Shown here piece after piece: positions 45,242-53,768 of a DNA stretch of 64,000 nt (its first letter is position 1; the number at the start of each line of letters is the position of its first letter). Under the pieces are notes generated by a model. That model was given only the letters and a program-made list of their open reading frames with translations. It made no database searches and was not told the origin of the DNA. This stretch comes from a virus: IMG/VR virus record IMGVR_UViG_3300029258_002750, positions 124,001 to 188,000 of that record, one strand, 5' to 3'. The position numbers were made by a program, and so were the translations under genes.

Positions 45242-45751
45242 GTGAACTTGGATTCGGCGATACGGTCTAGTGGCATTCGCGTTGCGGTTCGCGAGAGCCT
45301 CGTACCGCTGGTCACGGGCCGGGGCCGGTACCGTACCCGTGAGGAGTGGCGGAAGATCCGCATCTGGGAACTGCCCTACATTGCTACGAAGAACCTGGTC
45401 AAGTTCGACGACAGGACAGGGGAGCCGGTCTACGAGACGAGGGTCTACACCAACCAAGGGCAGCCGGTTGCGCTCGCGCTCGCGAAGCGTCGGGACGACG
45501 ATGACTGGGTTCCGGTCGACCGTGTGGACCCGATCACGCTCATGGGCAACCTGCTCGATCGCGAGGAGATCGTGGCCCGGCAGCGTCGGATCACGACCAG
45601 GAAGCGCGAGCTGGGGGTTCCCGAGGGACAGGAGTGGACCTGTACCTGGATCCACGACCTGATCGACGATGGCGAAGACGAGCGCGACCTGATGGACCGG
45701 ATCTTCGGCGGTCCTCCTGCCGCCATCAAGCCGCCGATTCCGCCGGTATGA
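45242..45751 (+). CDS. 'DDWVP' family tail protein
   Basis: 169 aa, GTG with GAGAGGGG upstream. MNLDSAIRSSGIRVAVRESLVPLV start; DDDWVPVDRVDPITLMGNLLDREEIV, the tail at residue 96, then a further 70 residues (SVGSRPGSASWG-like in frame: TRKRELGVPEGQEWTCTWIHDLIDDGEDE). So another case of tail plus extra domain. Confidence 0.77.
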   Translation: MNLDSAIRSSGIRVAVRESLVPLVTGRGRYRTREEWRKIRIWELPYIATKNLVKFDDRTGEPVYETRVYTNQGQPVALALAKRRDDDDWVPVDRVDPITLMGNLLDREEIVARQRRITTRKRELGVPEGQEWTCTWIHDLIDDGEDERDLMDRIFGGPPAAIKPPIPPV

Positions 45752-45752
45752 T
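45747..45752 (+). promoter_or_regulatory. TATGAT box for 45759
   Basis: CCGG-TATGAT-GCCGGT-ATG, 6 nt spacing; a near-consensus -10 in the position TAGAAC takes elsewhere, supporting its identity as a -10 element. Confidence 0.7.
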
Positions 45753-45758
45753 GCCGGT

Positions 45759-46124
45759 ATGAGCAAGACGACCTCGATCCGCCTTACTCACCGCATCTGC
45801 AACGACCTGCGGATCGTCCTTCGGAAGAAGAGCGACGAGGTGCTCGTGACCAACCGGAACGAGTACGTCCACTACAAGAAGGTCGCCGAGCAGCTCGATC
45901 GGGAGAAGGCCAGCGTGAAGGGTGGTGTCACCGTCCACATGAGCTACTGGTCGAGGTCGGCGCTTCTCGTCCTCCGCGAGCTGCTCTTCGCTCTGCTCGA
46001 GGACTGCACCCAGGTCCAGATCCGCCGCGCGGTCCTCAAGCGGATCGCGACGATCGAGGACTATGCCGAGGTCTCGGCCGTCGAGCGGCTCGGCAACATC
46101 GTCCAGCTGAAAGTAGCTTCGTGA
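45759..46124 (+). CDS. Helical tail-containing protein
   Basis: 121 aa, leaderless. MSKTTSIRLTHRICNDLRIVLRKK, then helical LVLRELLFALLEDCTQVQIRRAVLKRI; SAVERLGNIVQLKVAS tail near the end. Confidence 0.78.
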   Translation: MSKTTSIRLTHRICNDLRIVLRKKSDEVLVTNRNEYVHYKKVAEQLDREKASVKGGVTVHMSYWSRSALLVLRELLFALLEDCTQVQIRRAVLKRIATIEDYAEVSAVERLGNIVQLKVAS

Positions 46125-46468
46125 GTTTCGTGCGTCCCGTGTTCAATGCCCGGGGAACCTGGACGGGTAGGTTTTCGGCGGGTAGGCGGCAGACGCACCC
46201 GAAGTTCAAGATGCGGCCGTTCTCGTATCGCTCGCGGCAAGTGATCAAGCGGCACGTGGATCGGTGGGAAGCCTGGAGGGCCGCTCCCAACAACCAGGCG
46301 AATGCAGAGCACCTCATCTTCCTGGTCGATGCCTGTACGCCATCGGCGCTCAAGGCGCGAGGCATGGGCCGAGCCGCACGGCTGGCACGAGACGAGATCT
46401 TGGACCGGCTGTACGAGCTTCAGCAGATGAGTGCTGTGGAGCTGATGACGCTGCTCATCGAGTTCTAA
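46121..46468 (+). CDS. Basic tail-variant protein
   Basis: 115 aa, GTG in GTGA. SFVRPVFNARGTWTGRFSAGRRQTHPKFKMRPFSYRSRQVIKRHV, basic and beta/alpha; ends QMSAVELMTLLIEF, a diverged tail. Precedes the polyvalent gene. Confidence 0.76.
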   Translation: MSFVRPVFNARGTWTGRFSAGRRQTHPKFKMRPFSYRSRQVIKRHVDRWEAWRAAPNNQANAEHLIFLVDACTPSALKARGMGRAARLARDEILDRLYELQQMSAVELMTLLIEF

Positions 46469-46536
46469 CCCCAGGCGGAAGCTCTCCTTGCCTCCGGCCC
46501 CCTTGGACGAGATCATAGGGGTTCCCCGGAGGCTCC

Positions 46537-49500
46537 ATGAACCTGACCGAGCTTAGGGACTCCTGCATCCAGTGCGTGTGCAAGCATCTTGCCCAGGCCG
46601 AGGTGCTGATGGGCGAATCGGTCCAGGGTTACCCCGAGCACAGGTGGCTGGCGATTGGTCATATGGGCGAGGCGGCTGACGAGTGCTGCAAGGACTTCCC
46701 GAAGCTCGCGGCCGAGATCCGCAAGCACCGGACGCGTTACATGGCCGATCCCTCCTACTCCGTTCCGGTCATGGAGCTGATCGAGAAGGCGAATCGCATG
46801 GCGACCAAGACCGAGAACATCCAACCGGCGCGTACCCTCGATGAGGCCCTGGCCTTTCTGGATGAGGGGCGGCGGCGGAAGCACCGGGAGACGGAGCTAC
46901 TCACGCCCGCGCAACTGCACGCTCTGGTGAATCACGAGGCCGACCAGGACTACCTCAAGTGGGCGCACGGCTTCGCCAGCCGCTACAACGAGCGCGCCGG
47001 TCTCGATCTGCACGGGCCGGGCGGCGACGCCAAGGGCGCCGCCGAGGTTGCCGAGCAGGCCGAGGCGCTCGACGACGAGCGAGTCGACGGCCGGTTGGAC
47101 GAGGGCTCGTGGAAGGACAAGTTCTCCGAGCAGTGGCCCGGTGGTCCAGTCTCGCAGGACGAGAAGCTGTTCAAGGACCACGGCCACAAGCTCGGCGACT
47201 GGCTCCGCAAGTTCATGGACGACAACATCCCGAAGAAGGCCAAGGGGTGGCTCGCCAGCAAGAGTCAGGCGAAGTGGTACAAGAAGGGCCTGGAGGAGCT
47301 TGAGAAGGCGGCGAAGGCCGGTGGCGAGCCCCCGCCACCTCCGAAGAAGAAGAAGAAGTTCAAGCCCAGCCACTACCAGCAGGCGATCTTCGACTGGGTC
47401 GCCGATGCGTCGAAGAAGGACAAGGCCGCGCTCGTCGTGGACGCGAAGGCGGGCGCGGGAAAAAGCACCACCATGGAGCAGGCGCTCGAGTTCGTGCCGC
47501 CCGGCCAGAAGGTCGTGTTCCTGGCCTTCAACACCGACATTGCCAACGCGCTGGCCGAGCGCGTCAAGGACATGAAGAACGTCGAGGCCGCGACGATCAA
47601 CGCCTACGGGCGCGCGTCGGTGGTCAAGGCGTTCAAGAAGGGCGGCAAGCCGCCTGAGCTGGTGAAGAACAAGAACCGGCTCATCTGCGACGAGCTGGTG
47701 AAGAAGCTCGCCCCCGACAAGAAGACAGCCGAGAAGTACGAGTCGACCTACGGCTACGACATGGGCGAGGCCATCACCAAGCGCAAGATGATGGGCACGC
47801 TCGACGAGAAGGGCGAGATGCAGTTCCCGCCCTGGAAGGAGGTCTTGGCCAGGTTCGAGATCGACCTTCCGACGTCTGGGACCCAAGGCGAGTACCTCAC
47901 GCCGCAGCAGGTCACGGACACGCTGGAGGAGGCGTTCCAGCGGAGTGTCGATGACAAGGTGACGATGGAGTACGCCGACCAGGTGCTCTGGCCGGTGATG
48001 CACAACCTGCCGATCATCAGCCGGGCGACTGGGAAGAAGGCCAACCTCGACTGGGCGATGGTTGACGAGGTCCAAGACCTCTGCCCGCTCGAGCGCGAGT
48101 TCGCCAAGCGACTCGCCCCGCGCCACATGCTGGTGGGCGACCCGAACCAGTCGATCTACGCCTTCAAGGGCTCAGATCCCGACTCGATGTCGAAGATGCA
48201 GGAGCAGCTCGGCGCGGAGGAGAAGCCGCTCTCGATCTGCTATCGCTGCCCGAAGAAGGTCATCACCGAGGCGCAGACGCTCGTTCCCACGATCGAGGCG
48301 GCCCCGAACGCACCTGACGGCGACGTCCAGACCATCAAGCACGCGCAGTTCTACGAGACCCTCAAGCCGGGGGACTTCGTGCTCTGCCGCACCAACGCGC
48401 CGAACGTGGCCGCCGCGCTGGGGCTGATCGCTCAGGGCAAGAAGGCGAACGTCGTCGGCCGTGACATCGGGAAGTCCCTGAGCAGGCTGATCGAGAGGAT
48501 CGGCGGCAAGAAGGGCCACAAGGACATGCCCATCGACGAGTTCGCTGGGAAGGTGCAGAGCTGGCACGCGAAGGAGACCAAGCGGCTGACGGCCGAGAAG
48601 AAGGAGCACTTGCTCCAGGGTCTCGACGACAAGCGCGACTGCCTCCAGGCTCTCATGTCGAAGGGCGACGTGAAGGTCGCCGGTGACCTGATCAAGGTGG
48701 TCAACCAGCTGTTCGTGCAGGACCCGACACCGGCCATCAACTTCTCCTCGGTGCACAAGGCGAAGGGTCTGGAGGCGGACAACGTCTACATCCAGCGGCC
48801 CGACCTCCTGCCGCTACCGAAGGCGCTGAAGTCCGAGGATCCGGTCCAGATCCAGCAGGAAGACAACCTCAAGTACGTGGCGATCACGCGCGCGAAGAAG
48901 GCGCTGACGTGGGTCCTGCCGCCGCCGAAGGAGGGCGAGGACGAGGGGCCGACCGCTCCGCTGCCGTCACCGCCTCCGCCTCCCAAGCCCTCGCCCGCGC
49001 CTCCCCCGCCACCCGCGCCGGAGGCGAAGAAGCCCAAGGCGAAGAAGAAGGTCACCAAGAAGAAGAAGGTCACCAAGAAGAAGGTCAAGAAGAAGAAGGT
49101 CACCAAGAAGAAGGTCAAGAAGAAGGGTGTCACGAAGGCCGACATCGCCAAGCTGATGTCGATGATCCCGGACGACGCCACAATGGCCGACTGGGGCGAG
49201 TCAATTGACCCGAACGGCGCGACGCTGTTCGAGCGTGTTGTCGGGGTCCTCGATGAGGGTGCCGACTTCACCAAGGGCCGACGGAAGGTCTCCAAGAAGA
49301 AGCTGGTCGCGAAGAAGAAGGCTGCGGCCAGCGTCAAGATGCCCAAGAACGCGGCCCAGGCGGCCGAGCAGATCAAGGCCGCGCTGGCGAAGGGCGATCA
49401 GGCGACGGCGAACCGCGTCTGGGAGCTGTACGTGCACGGCGGCGGGCTGGGCGAGCCGGGGATGTGGGGCTACCAGTCGCGCAAGGCCGACATTCGCCAG

Positions 49501-51789
49501 ACCAAGCTCGCCAAGCTCGGCGTCTCGTGGAAGGGGTCTGGGCCGGTCGTCGAGGGGAAGGAGACGACTGCGGATCTGGTGCTGGCCGAGGTGAACGCGC
49601 TGACCGGAGGGAACACCATCAGCGCGACCGCGCTGGCCAGGAAGATCGGTCGAGCGCGAGGAACCGTCGTCAAGGCGGCCAGTAGGCTGGCCATGCGCGG
49701 CAAGATCGAGCGGTTGTCTGGTCTGGACGTCTACGCGCCTCTTCGAGAGGGGCGCGAGGTCAACAAGGACGGCACGATGTCCTGCGGCGTCTTCCTGCCG
49801 GTGCCGTCGAACCTGGCTCGCTACTTCCCGGACAAGAGCGAGGAGGACGACTCGGTCCCGCACTTCACGGTGCTCTACGCCGGTGATCTCTCGCCAGCTG
49901 ACTACGGGAAGCTGGTCGATGTGGTCGGCAAGGTCGCTCGGAAGCACGAGCCCTTCCTGATGCGGATGGGCGGCTACGGCGAGTTCACGAACAACAACGG
50001 CCAGACGATCCCGCACATGATCGGCAACGCCTGGCCCGAGAAGGCGAGCCTCAACGATCTGCACGCGGCTATCCGCAAGGCGGCCGAGCAGGCCGGTGTT
50101 CCGATCGCGCACACGTATGGACCAAACGAAGACAAGAAGAAGGGCTACGCCGAACAGTTCAAGGCGCACGCGACGCTGGCCTACATCAACCCGGGCGAAC
50201 CGGCCTACAAGGGCCACAGGCCCGAAGGGAGCTGGAAGGTGACCGACCTGGAGCTGTGGGGCCACGAGAAGTATCGGGTGCCGCTCGGTGCGACCGTGAC
50301 CGAGGACTACAAGGCGACCAAGAAGAAGGCGAAGAAGAAGGCGAAGAAGCCCAAGGGGTCCAAGGCATTCCTCAAGGACGTGGAGGAAGCCGCCAGCAAG
50401 CTCGCTGGCAAGCCGCTCAAGGTCGACAAGCACTCGACGACGCTTGGGAAGGGATTCGACTACTCGTTCAAGAGCGGTGGCCGGTTCAAGATCCGGCTTC
50501 GCCCGGATGGCTCGTTCACGGTCAAGCTCCAGGGACAACCGAAGCCGCACTATCGCTACCGGGGCGACGGCGCGACCCTCGCTGGCGCGCTGGCTTCGAT
50601 GAAGTCGGAGAAGACCAAGGGTAAGAAGCCTCCCGAGCACCACGTGCAGATCGCGAAGGCCGGGAAGAAGCCCAAGATGAAGCCGTGGGCAGTCGGCGAG
50701 CCTGGCCCCAAGCAGGCGAAGGTGAATGGCATCATGCTGTTCAACGACCTGGGCGTGGACCAGGAGACCTGGGACCGCTACGCGACGGCCTGCAAGGACT
50801 CGATGGACCTGCTCAAGAAGCGCGGCTTCGGCTTCATGCTGCCGAACGTGACGATGCACCTCCGCACCGGCACGGCGCTGGGAAACTACGACATGAAGAC
50901 GAAGATCGTCGAGATCTTCGTGAACACGATCGGCGCGAAGCAGACTCCGGCCAAGATCATGACCACGATGGTCCACGAGATGGGACACCACTACTACTAT
51001 CGGGAGATCCCTCGCGCGCGCAGGAAGACCTACGCCTGGTACTTCGGGCTCGCGAAGAAGCCAACCGAGAAGGGGAAGAAGCACGGCGACTTCCCCAGCT
51101 CCTACGGGGCGACGAAGCGCTACGAGGACTTCGCCGAGATCTTCGCGGCCTACATCGGCAAGGGGCACAAGATCCAGAGTCGCTACAAGCTCACGAAGGA
51201 CATCATGGACCGCTTCCGTACGTTCATGGCGCCCGACAAGCGCGTGGACCTGCGCGAGGACGAGGAGCTGTTCGGCGATGGCCTCTCGTCGGTGCTCGAG
51301 CGGCGCGAGGTGGTGACCCTGGGCGTCTGCTGCGCGCTCTGCGAGGCCGAGGGCAGCAAGACCGGAGGGGGCAGCAAATGGGTGCATCCGCTGGCGCTGC
51401 TCGCCAGGAGGCGCGCCAGGATCGATGCCAGGGACGGTCACGACGACGCGGCCGAGTATTGGCGCGGGTGGGCTGTCGGTTCGTTCCTGACGGCCAAGAA
51501 GGGCAAGGGCGACGACCCGGGCAGCAAGAGCACTCATCGTCTCGCGCTCCGCGCGCGCGACTGGGCCGAGAAGGATGACGAGGAGGGGCACAGCGACGCG
51601 GCCGAGTACTGGCGCGGGTGGGCAGCCGGGGCGTTCCTGACGGCCGAGGCTGTGGACTTCCCTCACCGCTACAGCTCGCCTGCCCAGGGCTCCTCGCGCA
51701 CGGGCGTGGGGACTGCTCCCGTCGAAGACCCGGGGGAAGCGCTGCCGCCGCCCGCGAAGCGGCGGAAGCTGAAGACGCCGCGCCCGTAA
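46537..51789 (+). CDS. Giant polyvalent protein: helicase + wHTH + 2H phosphoesterase + metallopeptidase
   Basis: 1,750 aa, ATG with CCGGAGGCTCC upstream. Residues 1-115: helical, Cys-rich head ending ALAFLDEGRRRKH (L-x-E-G, cleavage-like). About 285-800: UvrD/Rep-type superfamily-1 helicase with AKAGAGKSTT (about 303), DEVQD (about 509), VHKAKGLE (about 737) and TRAKKAL (about 783). 805-870: Pro-rich then KVTKKK-type repeats. About 897-908: LFERVVGVLDEG. 1010-1060: winged-helix. 1085-1250: 2H phosphoesterase with HFTVLYAG and HATLAYI. 1262-1275: Lys linker. Around 1480: HEMGHH zinc-peptidase site with EDFAEIF downstream. 1620-1705: two copies of GH(D/S)DAAEYWRGWAxGxFLTA. Resembles polyvalent proteins injected with phage DNA; the domain set is inferred from motifs. 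Confidence 0.88.
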   Translation: MNLTELRDSCIQCVCKHLAQAEVLMGESVQGYPEHRWLAIGHMGEAADECCKDFPKLAAEIRKHRTRYMADPSYSVPVMELIEKANRMATKTENIQPARTLDEALAFLDEGRRRKHRETELLTPAQLHALVNHEADQDYLKWAHGFASRYNERAGLDLHGPGGDAKGAAEVAEQAEALDDERVDGRLDEGSWKDKFSEQWPGGPVSQDEKLFKDHGHKLGDWLRKFMDDNIPKKAKGWLASKSQAKWYKKGLEELEKAAKAGGEPPPPPKKKKKFKPSHYQQAIFDWVADASKKDKAALVVDAKAGAGKSTTMEQALEFVPPGQKVVFLAFNTDIANALAERVKDMKNVEAATINAYGRASVVKAFKKGGKPPELVKNKNRLICDELVKKLAPDKKTAEKYESTYGYDMGEAITKRKMMGTLDEKGEMQFPPWKEVLARFEIDLPTSGTQGEYLTPQQVTDTLEEAFQRSVDDKVTMEYADQVLWPVMHNLPIISRATGKKANLDWAMVDEVQDLCPLEREFAKRLAPRHMLVGDPNQSIYAFKGSDPDSMSKMQEQLGAEEKPLSICYRCPKKVITEAQTLVPTIEAAPNAPDGDVQTIKHAQFYETLKPGDFVLCRTNAPNVAAALGLIAQGKKANVVGRDIGKSLSRLIERIGGKKGHKDMPIDEFAGKVQSWHAKETKRLTAEKKEHLLQGLDDKRDCLQALMSKGDVKVAGDLIKVVNQLFVQDPTPAINFSSVHKAKGLEADNVYIQRPDLLPLPKALKSEDPVQIQQEDNLKYVAITRAKKALTWVLPPPKEGEDEGPTAPLPSPPPPPKPSPAPPPPPAPEAKKPKAKKKVTKKKKVTKKKVKKKKVTKKKVKKKGVTKADIAKLMSMIPDDATMADWGESIDPNGATLFERVVGVLDEGADFTKGRRKVSKKKLVAKKKAAASVKMPKNAAQAAEQIKAALAKGDQATANRVWELYVHGGGLGEPGMWGYQSRKADIRQTKLAKLGVSWKGSGPVVEGKETTADLVLAEVNALTGGNTISATALARKIGRARGTVVKAASRLAMRGKIERLSGLDVYAPLREGREVNKDGTMSCGVFLPVPSNLARYFPDKSEEDDSVPHFTVLYAGDLSPADYGKLVDVVGKVARKHEPFLMRMGGYGEFTNNNGQTIPHMIGNAWPEKASLNDLHAAIRKAAEQAGVPIAHTYGPNEDKKKGYAEQFKAHATLAYINPGEPAYKGHRPEGSWKVTDLELWGHEKYRVPLGATVTEDYKATKKKAKKKAKKPKGSKAFLKDVEEAASKLAGKPLKVDKHSTTLGKGFDYSFKSGGRFKIRLRPDGSFTVKLQGQPKPHYRYRGDGATLAGALASMKSEKTKGKKPPEHHVQIAKAGKKPKMKPWAVGEPGPKQAKVNGIMLFNDLGVDQETWDRYATACKDSMDLLKKRGFGFMLPNVTMHLRTGTALGNYDMKTKIVEIFVNTIGAKQTPAKIMTTMVHEMGHHYYYREIPRARRKTYAWYFGLAKKPTEKGKKHGDFPSSYGATKRYEDFAEIFAAYIGKGHKIQSRYKLTKDIMDRFRTFMAPDKRVDLREDEELFGDGLSSVLERREVVTLGVCCALCEAEGSKTGGGSKWVHPLALLARRRARIDARDGHDDAAEYWRGWAVGSFLTAKKGKGDDPGSKSTHRLALRARDWAEKDDEEGHSDAAEYWRGWAAGAFLTAEAVDFPHRYSSPAQGSSRTGVGTAPVEDPGEALPPPAKRRKLKTPRP

Positions 51790-51853
51790 GTCGTTTAGAA
51801 CTCACCAACCGCGTCGAGATGCTCGACGTGGCTCGGGTGTCTGGCGAGCTGGG

Positions 51854-51859
51854 TAGAAC
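51854..51859 (+). promoter_or_regulatory. TAGAAC box for 51866
   Basis: CTGGG-TAGAAC-CTCGGT-GTG. Confidence 0.74.
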
Positions 51860-51865
51860 CTCGGT

Positions 51866-52330
51866 GTGGAAGACCGTATCGTCGGCCTACAGGGACTCTT
51901 CGACAAGTGTGTCGCACGCGGCGTGAGCTGGAAGAAGCTCGCGGCCGTGTTCGATGGCATCGGCGGCTACCTCGGCGTGCGCGGCCGGGAGCTGGGCTAC
52001 GACGATGTCCAGTGGAACGCGGCCACGGTGCGAACAGCTCTCCACACGATGAGGCTCGCGGCCGAGCCGAAGACCCATCGTGTGCGCGGCGGCTACCACC
52101 CGACGAGGCCGCGCTACGCGCACGTGGATCTCAGTGTGGAGGAGATCCAGAGGCGGTCGATCCCGCACCTACAGCGGTGCATGGAGGCTACGCTCGACGC
52201 TTTCCGCTTCTTCGCCAGGCGGTACCGTGACGAGTTCGCGGACGAGCTGGAGCGCATTCTCAAGATCGGACTCACCGAGCACCTGGACGCGATCGACGCG
52301 CTGGGTGCGCTGACACCAGTAGAGGACTGA
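51866..52330 (+). CDS. Helical tail protein
   Basis: 154 aa, leaderless GTG. Helical body (VSWKKLAAVFDGIGGYLGVRGRELGYDDVQW; IPHLQRCMEATLDAFRFFARRYRDEF); LDAIDALGALTPVED tail at the end. Confidence 0.8.
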   Translation: MEDRIVGLQGLFDKCVARGVSWKKLAAVFDGIGGYLGVRGRELGYDDVQWNAATVRTALHTMRLAAEPKTHRVRGGYHPTRPRYAHVDLSVEEIQRRSIPHLQRCMEATLDAFRFFARRYRDEFADELERILKIGLTEHLDAIDALGALTPVED

Positions 52331-52332
52331 GT

Positions 52333-52683
52333 ATGGACGGCAACGCCTATCAGGAGAAGACCAGGACGACCGCGATCTACGTGGAAACGGTCCAGCCGAT
52401 CTCGCAGGAGGAGGCCAGGATCGTCTACACGATGTTCGGCATGATGGGCGAGCTGGGCGAGCTGGCCGAGAAGGTCAAGAAGACCCTGCGCGGCGGGAAG
52501 ACGCTCGCCTCGATCAAGGGTGACCAGCGGTTCGCGAAGGAGCTGGGCGACATCGCCTGGTATTTCTCGGAGACCTGCACCGAGCTGGGCTTCAAGGTCA
52601 ACGACGTGCTCGAGGGCAACGTCGCCAAGCTGGCATCCCGGAAGGAGCGCGGCGTCCTGCACGGGGAGGGAGACGATCGCTGA
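52333..52683 (+). CDS. MazG-like nucleotide pyrophosphohydrolase
   Basis: 116 aa. MMGELGELAEKVKKTL (E40/E43-type acidic pair) and FAKELGDIAWYFSETC (E70..D73) form the all-alpha NTP-PPase motif of the MazG superfamily. Phage MazG-like enzymes trim unusual NTPs or affect (p)ppGpp. No tail. Confidence 0.85.
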   Translation: MDGNAYQEKTRTTAIYVETVQPISQEEARIVYTMFGMMGELGELAEKVKKTLRGGKTLASIKGDQRFAKELGDIAWYFSETCTELGFKVNDVLEGNVAKLASRKERGVLHGEGDDR

Positions 52684-53075
52684 ACGATCCTCTTGTTCCG
52701 CTCACGCCCGGCCCGCCGTGCCCGTCCTGTGGCTCGCGCGTGTCCATGCGCGCGCTCATGATGCTGCGCGACTCGCTGGAGGAGCGGAAGAAGAGGATCG
52801 AGCAACGTCGTCGGGAGGCCGCAGCTCCGCCCGGCTCTCTACTCGCTGGCAACAGCGCGGTCATCGGGGCGATGAACGTGATTCAGCAGCACGTGATCGT
52901 CACCGGGCCTGGAGGAGTCAGTAGTGAGGACGAGGTCTGTGCCGACTGCGGCACCCACTGGAAGCCGACAGCGAAGGTCGAAAGCGACGAACTGCGCGCG
53001 GAGATACGCAGGCTCCGTACGGAGATCGACTCGGCCGTAGATCTGCTCGGAGAGCTGGGTAGAACGTCACCATGA
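52680..53075 (+). CDS. Zinc-ribbon tail protein with probable CTG start
   Basis: 131 aa if read from CTG 52680, which overlaps the MazG stop as CTGA, as GTGA/ATGA do elsewhere, with GGGGAGGGAG upstream. Only this start includes CPSCGSR, which pairs with CADCG at residue 94 as a ribbon. GTG 52740 is the first standard start. Coiled coil (LRDSLEERKKRIEQRRREA), tail SAVDLLGELGRTSP with its end encoded by the next promoter box. Confidence 0.68.
   Translation: MNDPLVPLTPGPPCPSCGSRVSMRALMMLRDSLEERKKRIEQRRREAAAPPGSLLAGNSAVIGAMNVIQQHVIVTGPGGVSSEDEVCADCGTHWKPTAKVESDELRAEIRRLRTEIDSAVDLLGELGRTSP
53060..53065 (+). promoter_or_regulatory. TAGAAC box for 53072/53100
   Basis: CTGGG-TAGAAC-GTCACC-ATG 53072; in the upstream frame it encodes G-R-T-S-P-stop. 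Confidence 0.73.
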
Positions 53076-53161
53076 GCGAGCGTCAGATCAGGAGGTCCGA
53101 TGTCTGGGGGCGAGATGCGTACCTGTGCGAGCGAGGGATGCGAGGAGCCGACGAAGGATGA
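53072..53161 (+). CDS. 29-codon leaderless ORF
   Basis: MSERQIRRSDVWGRDAYLCE and nine more residues. It contains the CAGGAGG ribosome site and start of 53100-53768 in another frame. May be a leader ORF coupled to 53100, similar to 17081. Confidence 0.45.
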   Translation: MSERQIRRSDVWGRDAYLCERGMRGADEG

Positions 53162-53768
53162 GCGGTGTCCTCTGTGCCAAGCGGAGGACGAGGTCTTCTC
53201 CGAGGAGAAGCTCTCGCCGCGCGAGCTGCTGAAGGCTAGCCTCGCCCGACTACGACAAGTCGAGGAGGAGCACCGTGCGCTCTGCGAGAGGCTGGCGGAC
53301 AGCGAGGGCCTCGACGGCATGGCCGAGGATCTGATCGAGATCGGCCGTCTGCCGCCGTCCAAGCTCAAGTACCCGATCGAGATCACCGACGTCCGTGGAT
53401 CGGGCCTGCTCGAGTGGCTCGAAGAGAACAGGCTCAACTGGCGCAAGCCGGGCACGTTCGTCAGCGTCCGGCCATGCGGCGACGAGTACGAGGGCAAGAC
53501 CTACTTCGGCATCCTCATCGGCGATCTGCCGATCAGCGTCGGCATCAGCTATGACGACGAGACGGGTCAGCTTCACGTGTGCGCTGGGCACGGCAACCCG
53601 GCGATCTTCGTGCCCGCTCTCGGCAAGCTCATCTTCGGCTGCGGCTCGTTCTGGGGGCCGATCAAGGACCCGGAGCAGGTCCGAAAGATCACCGACGACG
53701 AGATCCAGAATCTCTGGTACATGAAGGCGATCAAGGCCCAGCTGGCTGGGCTGGAAGGCGACGCGTGA
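53100..53768 (+). CDS. Zinc-finger and alpha/beta protein
   Basis: 222 aa, ATG with AGGAGG. CASEGCEEPTKDERCPLC zinc-like N-terminus, coiled coil (LLKASLARLRQVEEEHRALCERL), then a beta-rich domain (FVSVRPCGDEYEGKTYFGILIGDLPISVGISY). Acidic tail end without the consensus. Function unknown. Confidence 0.77.
   Translation: MSGGEMRTCASEGCEEPTKDERCPLCQAEDEVFSEEKLSPRELLKASLARLRQVEEEHRALCERLADSEGLDGMAEDLIEIGRLPPSKLKYPIEITDVRGSGLLEWLEENRLNWRKPGTFVSVRPCGDEYEGKTYFGILIGDLPISVGISYDDETGQLHVCAGHGNPAIFVPALGKLIFGCGSFWGPIKDPEQVRKITDDEIQNLWYMKAIKAQLAGLEGDA

Noticed and set aside
49201-51666. 821-aa ORF on the minus strand opposite the polyvalent gene
   Set aside because: Shadow of the GC-rich plus-strand gene; no ribosome site and the plus frame carries clear motifs.
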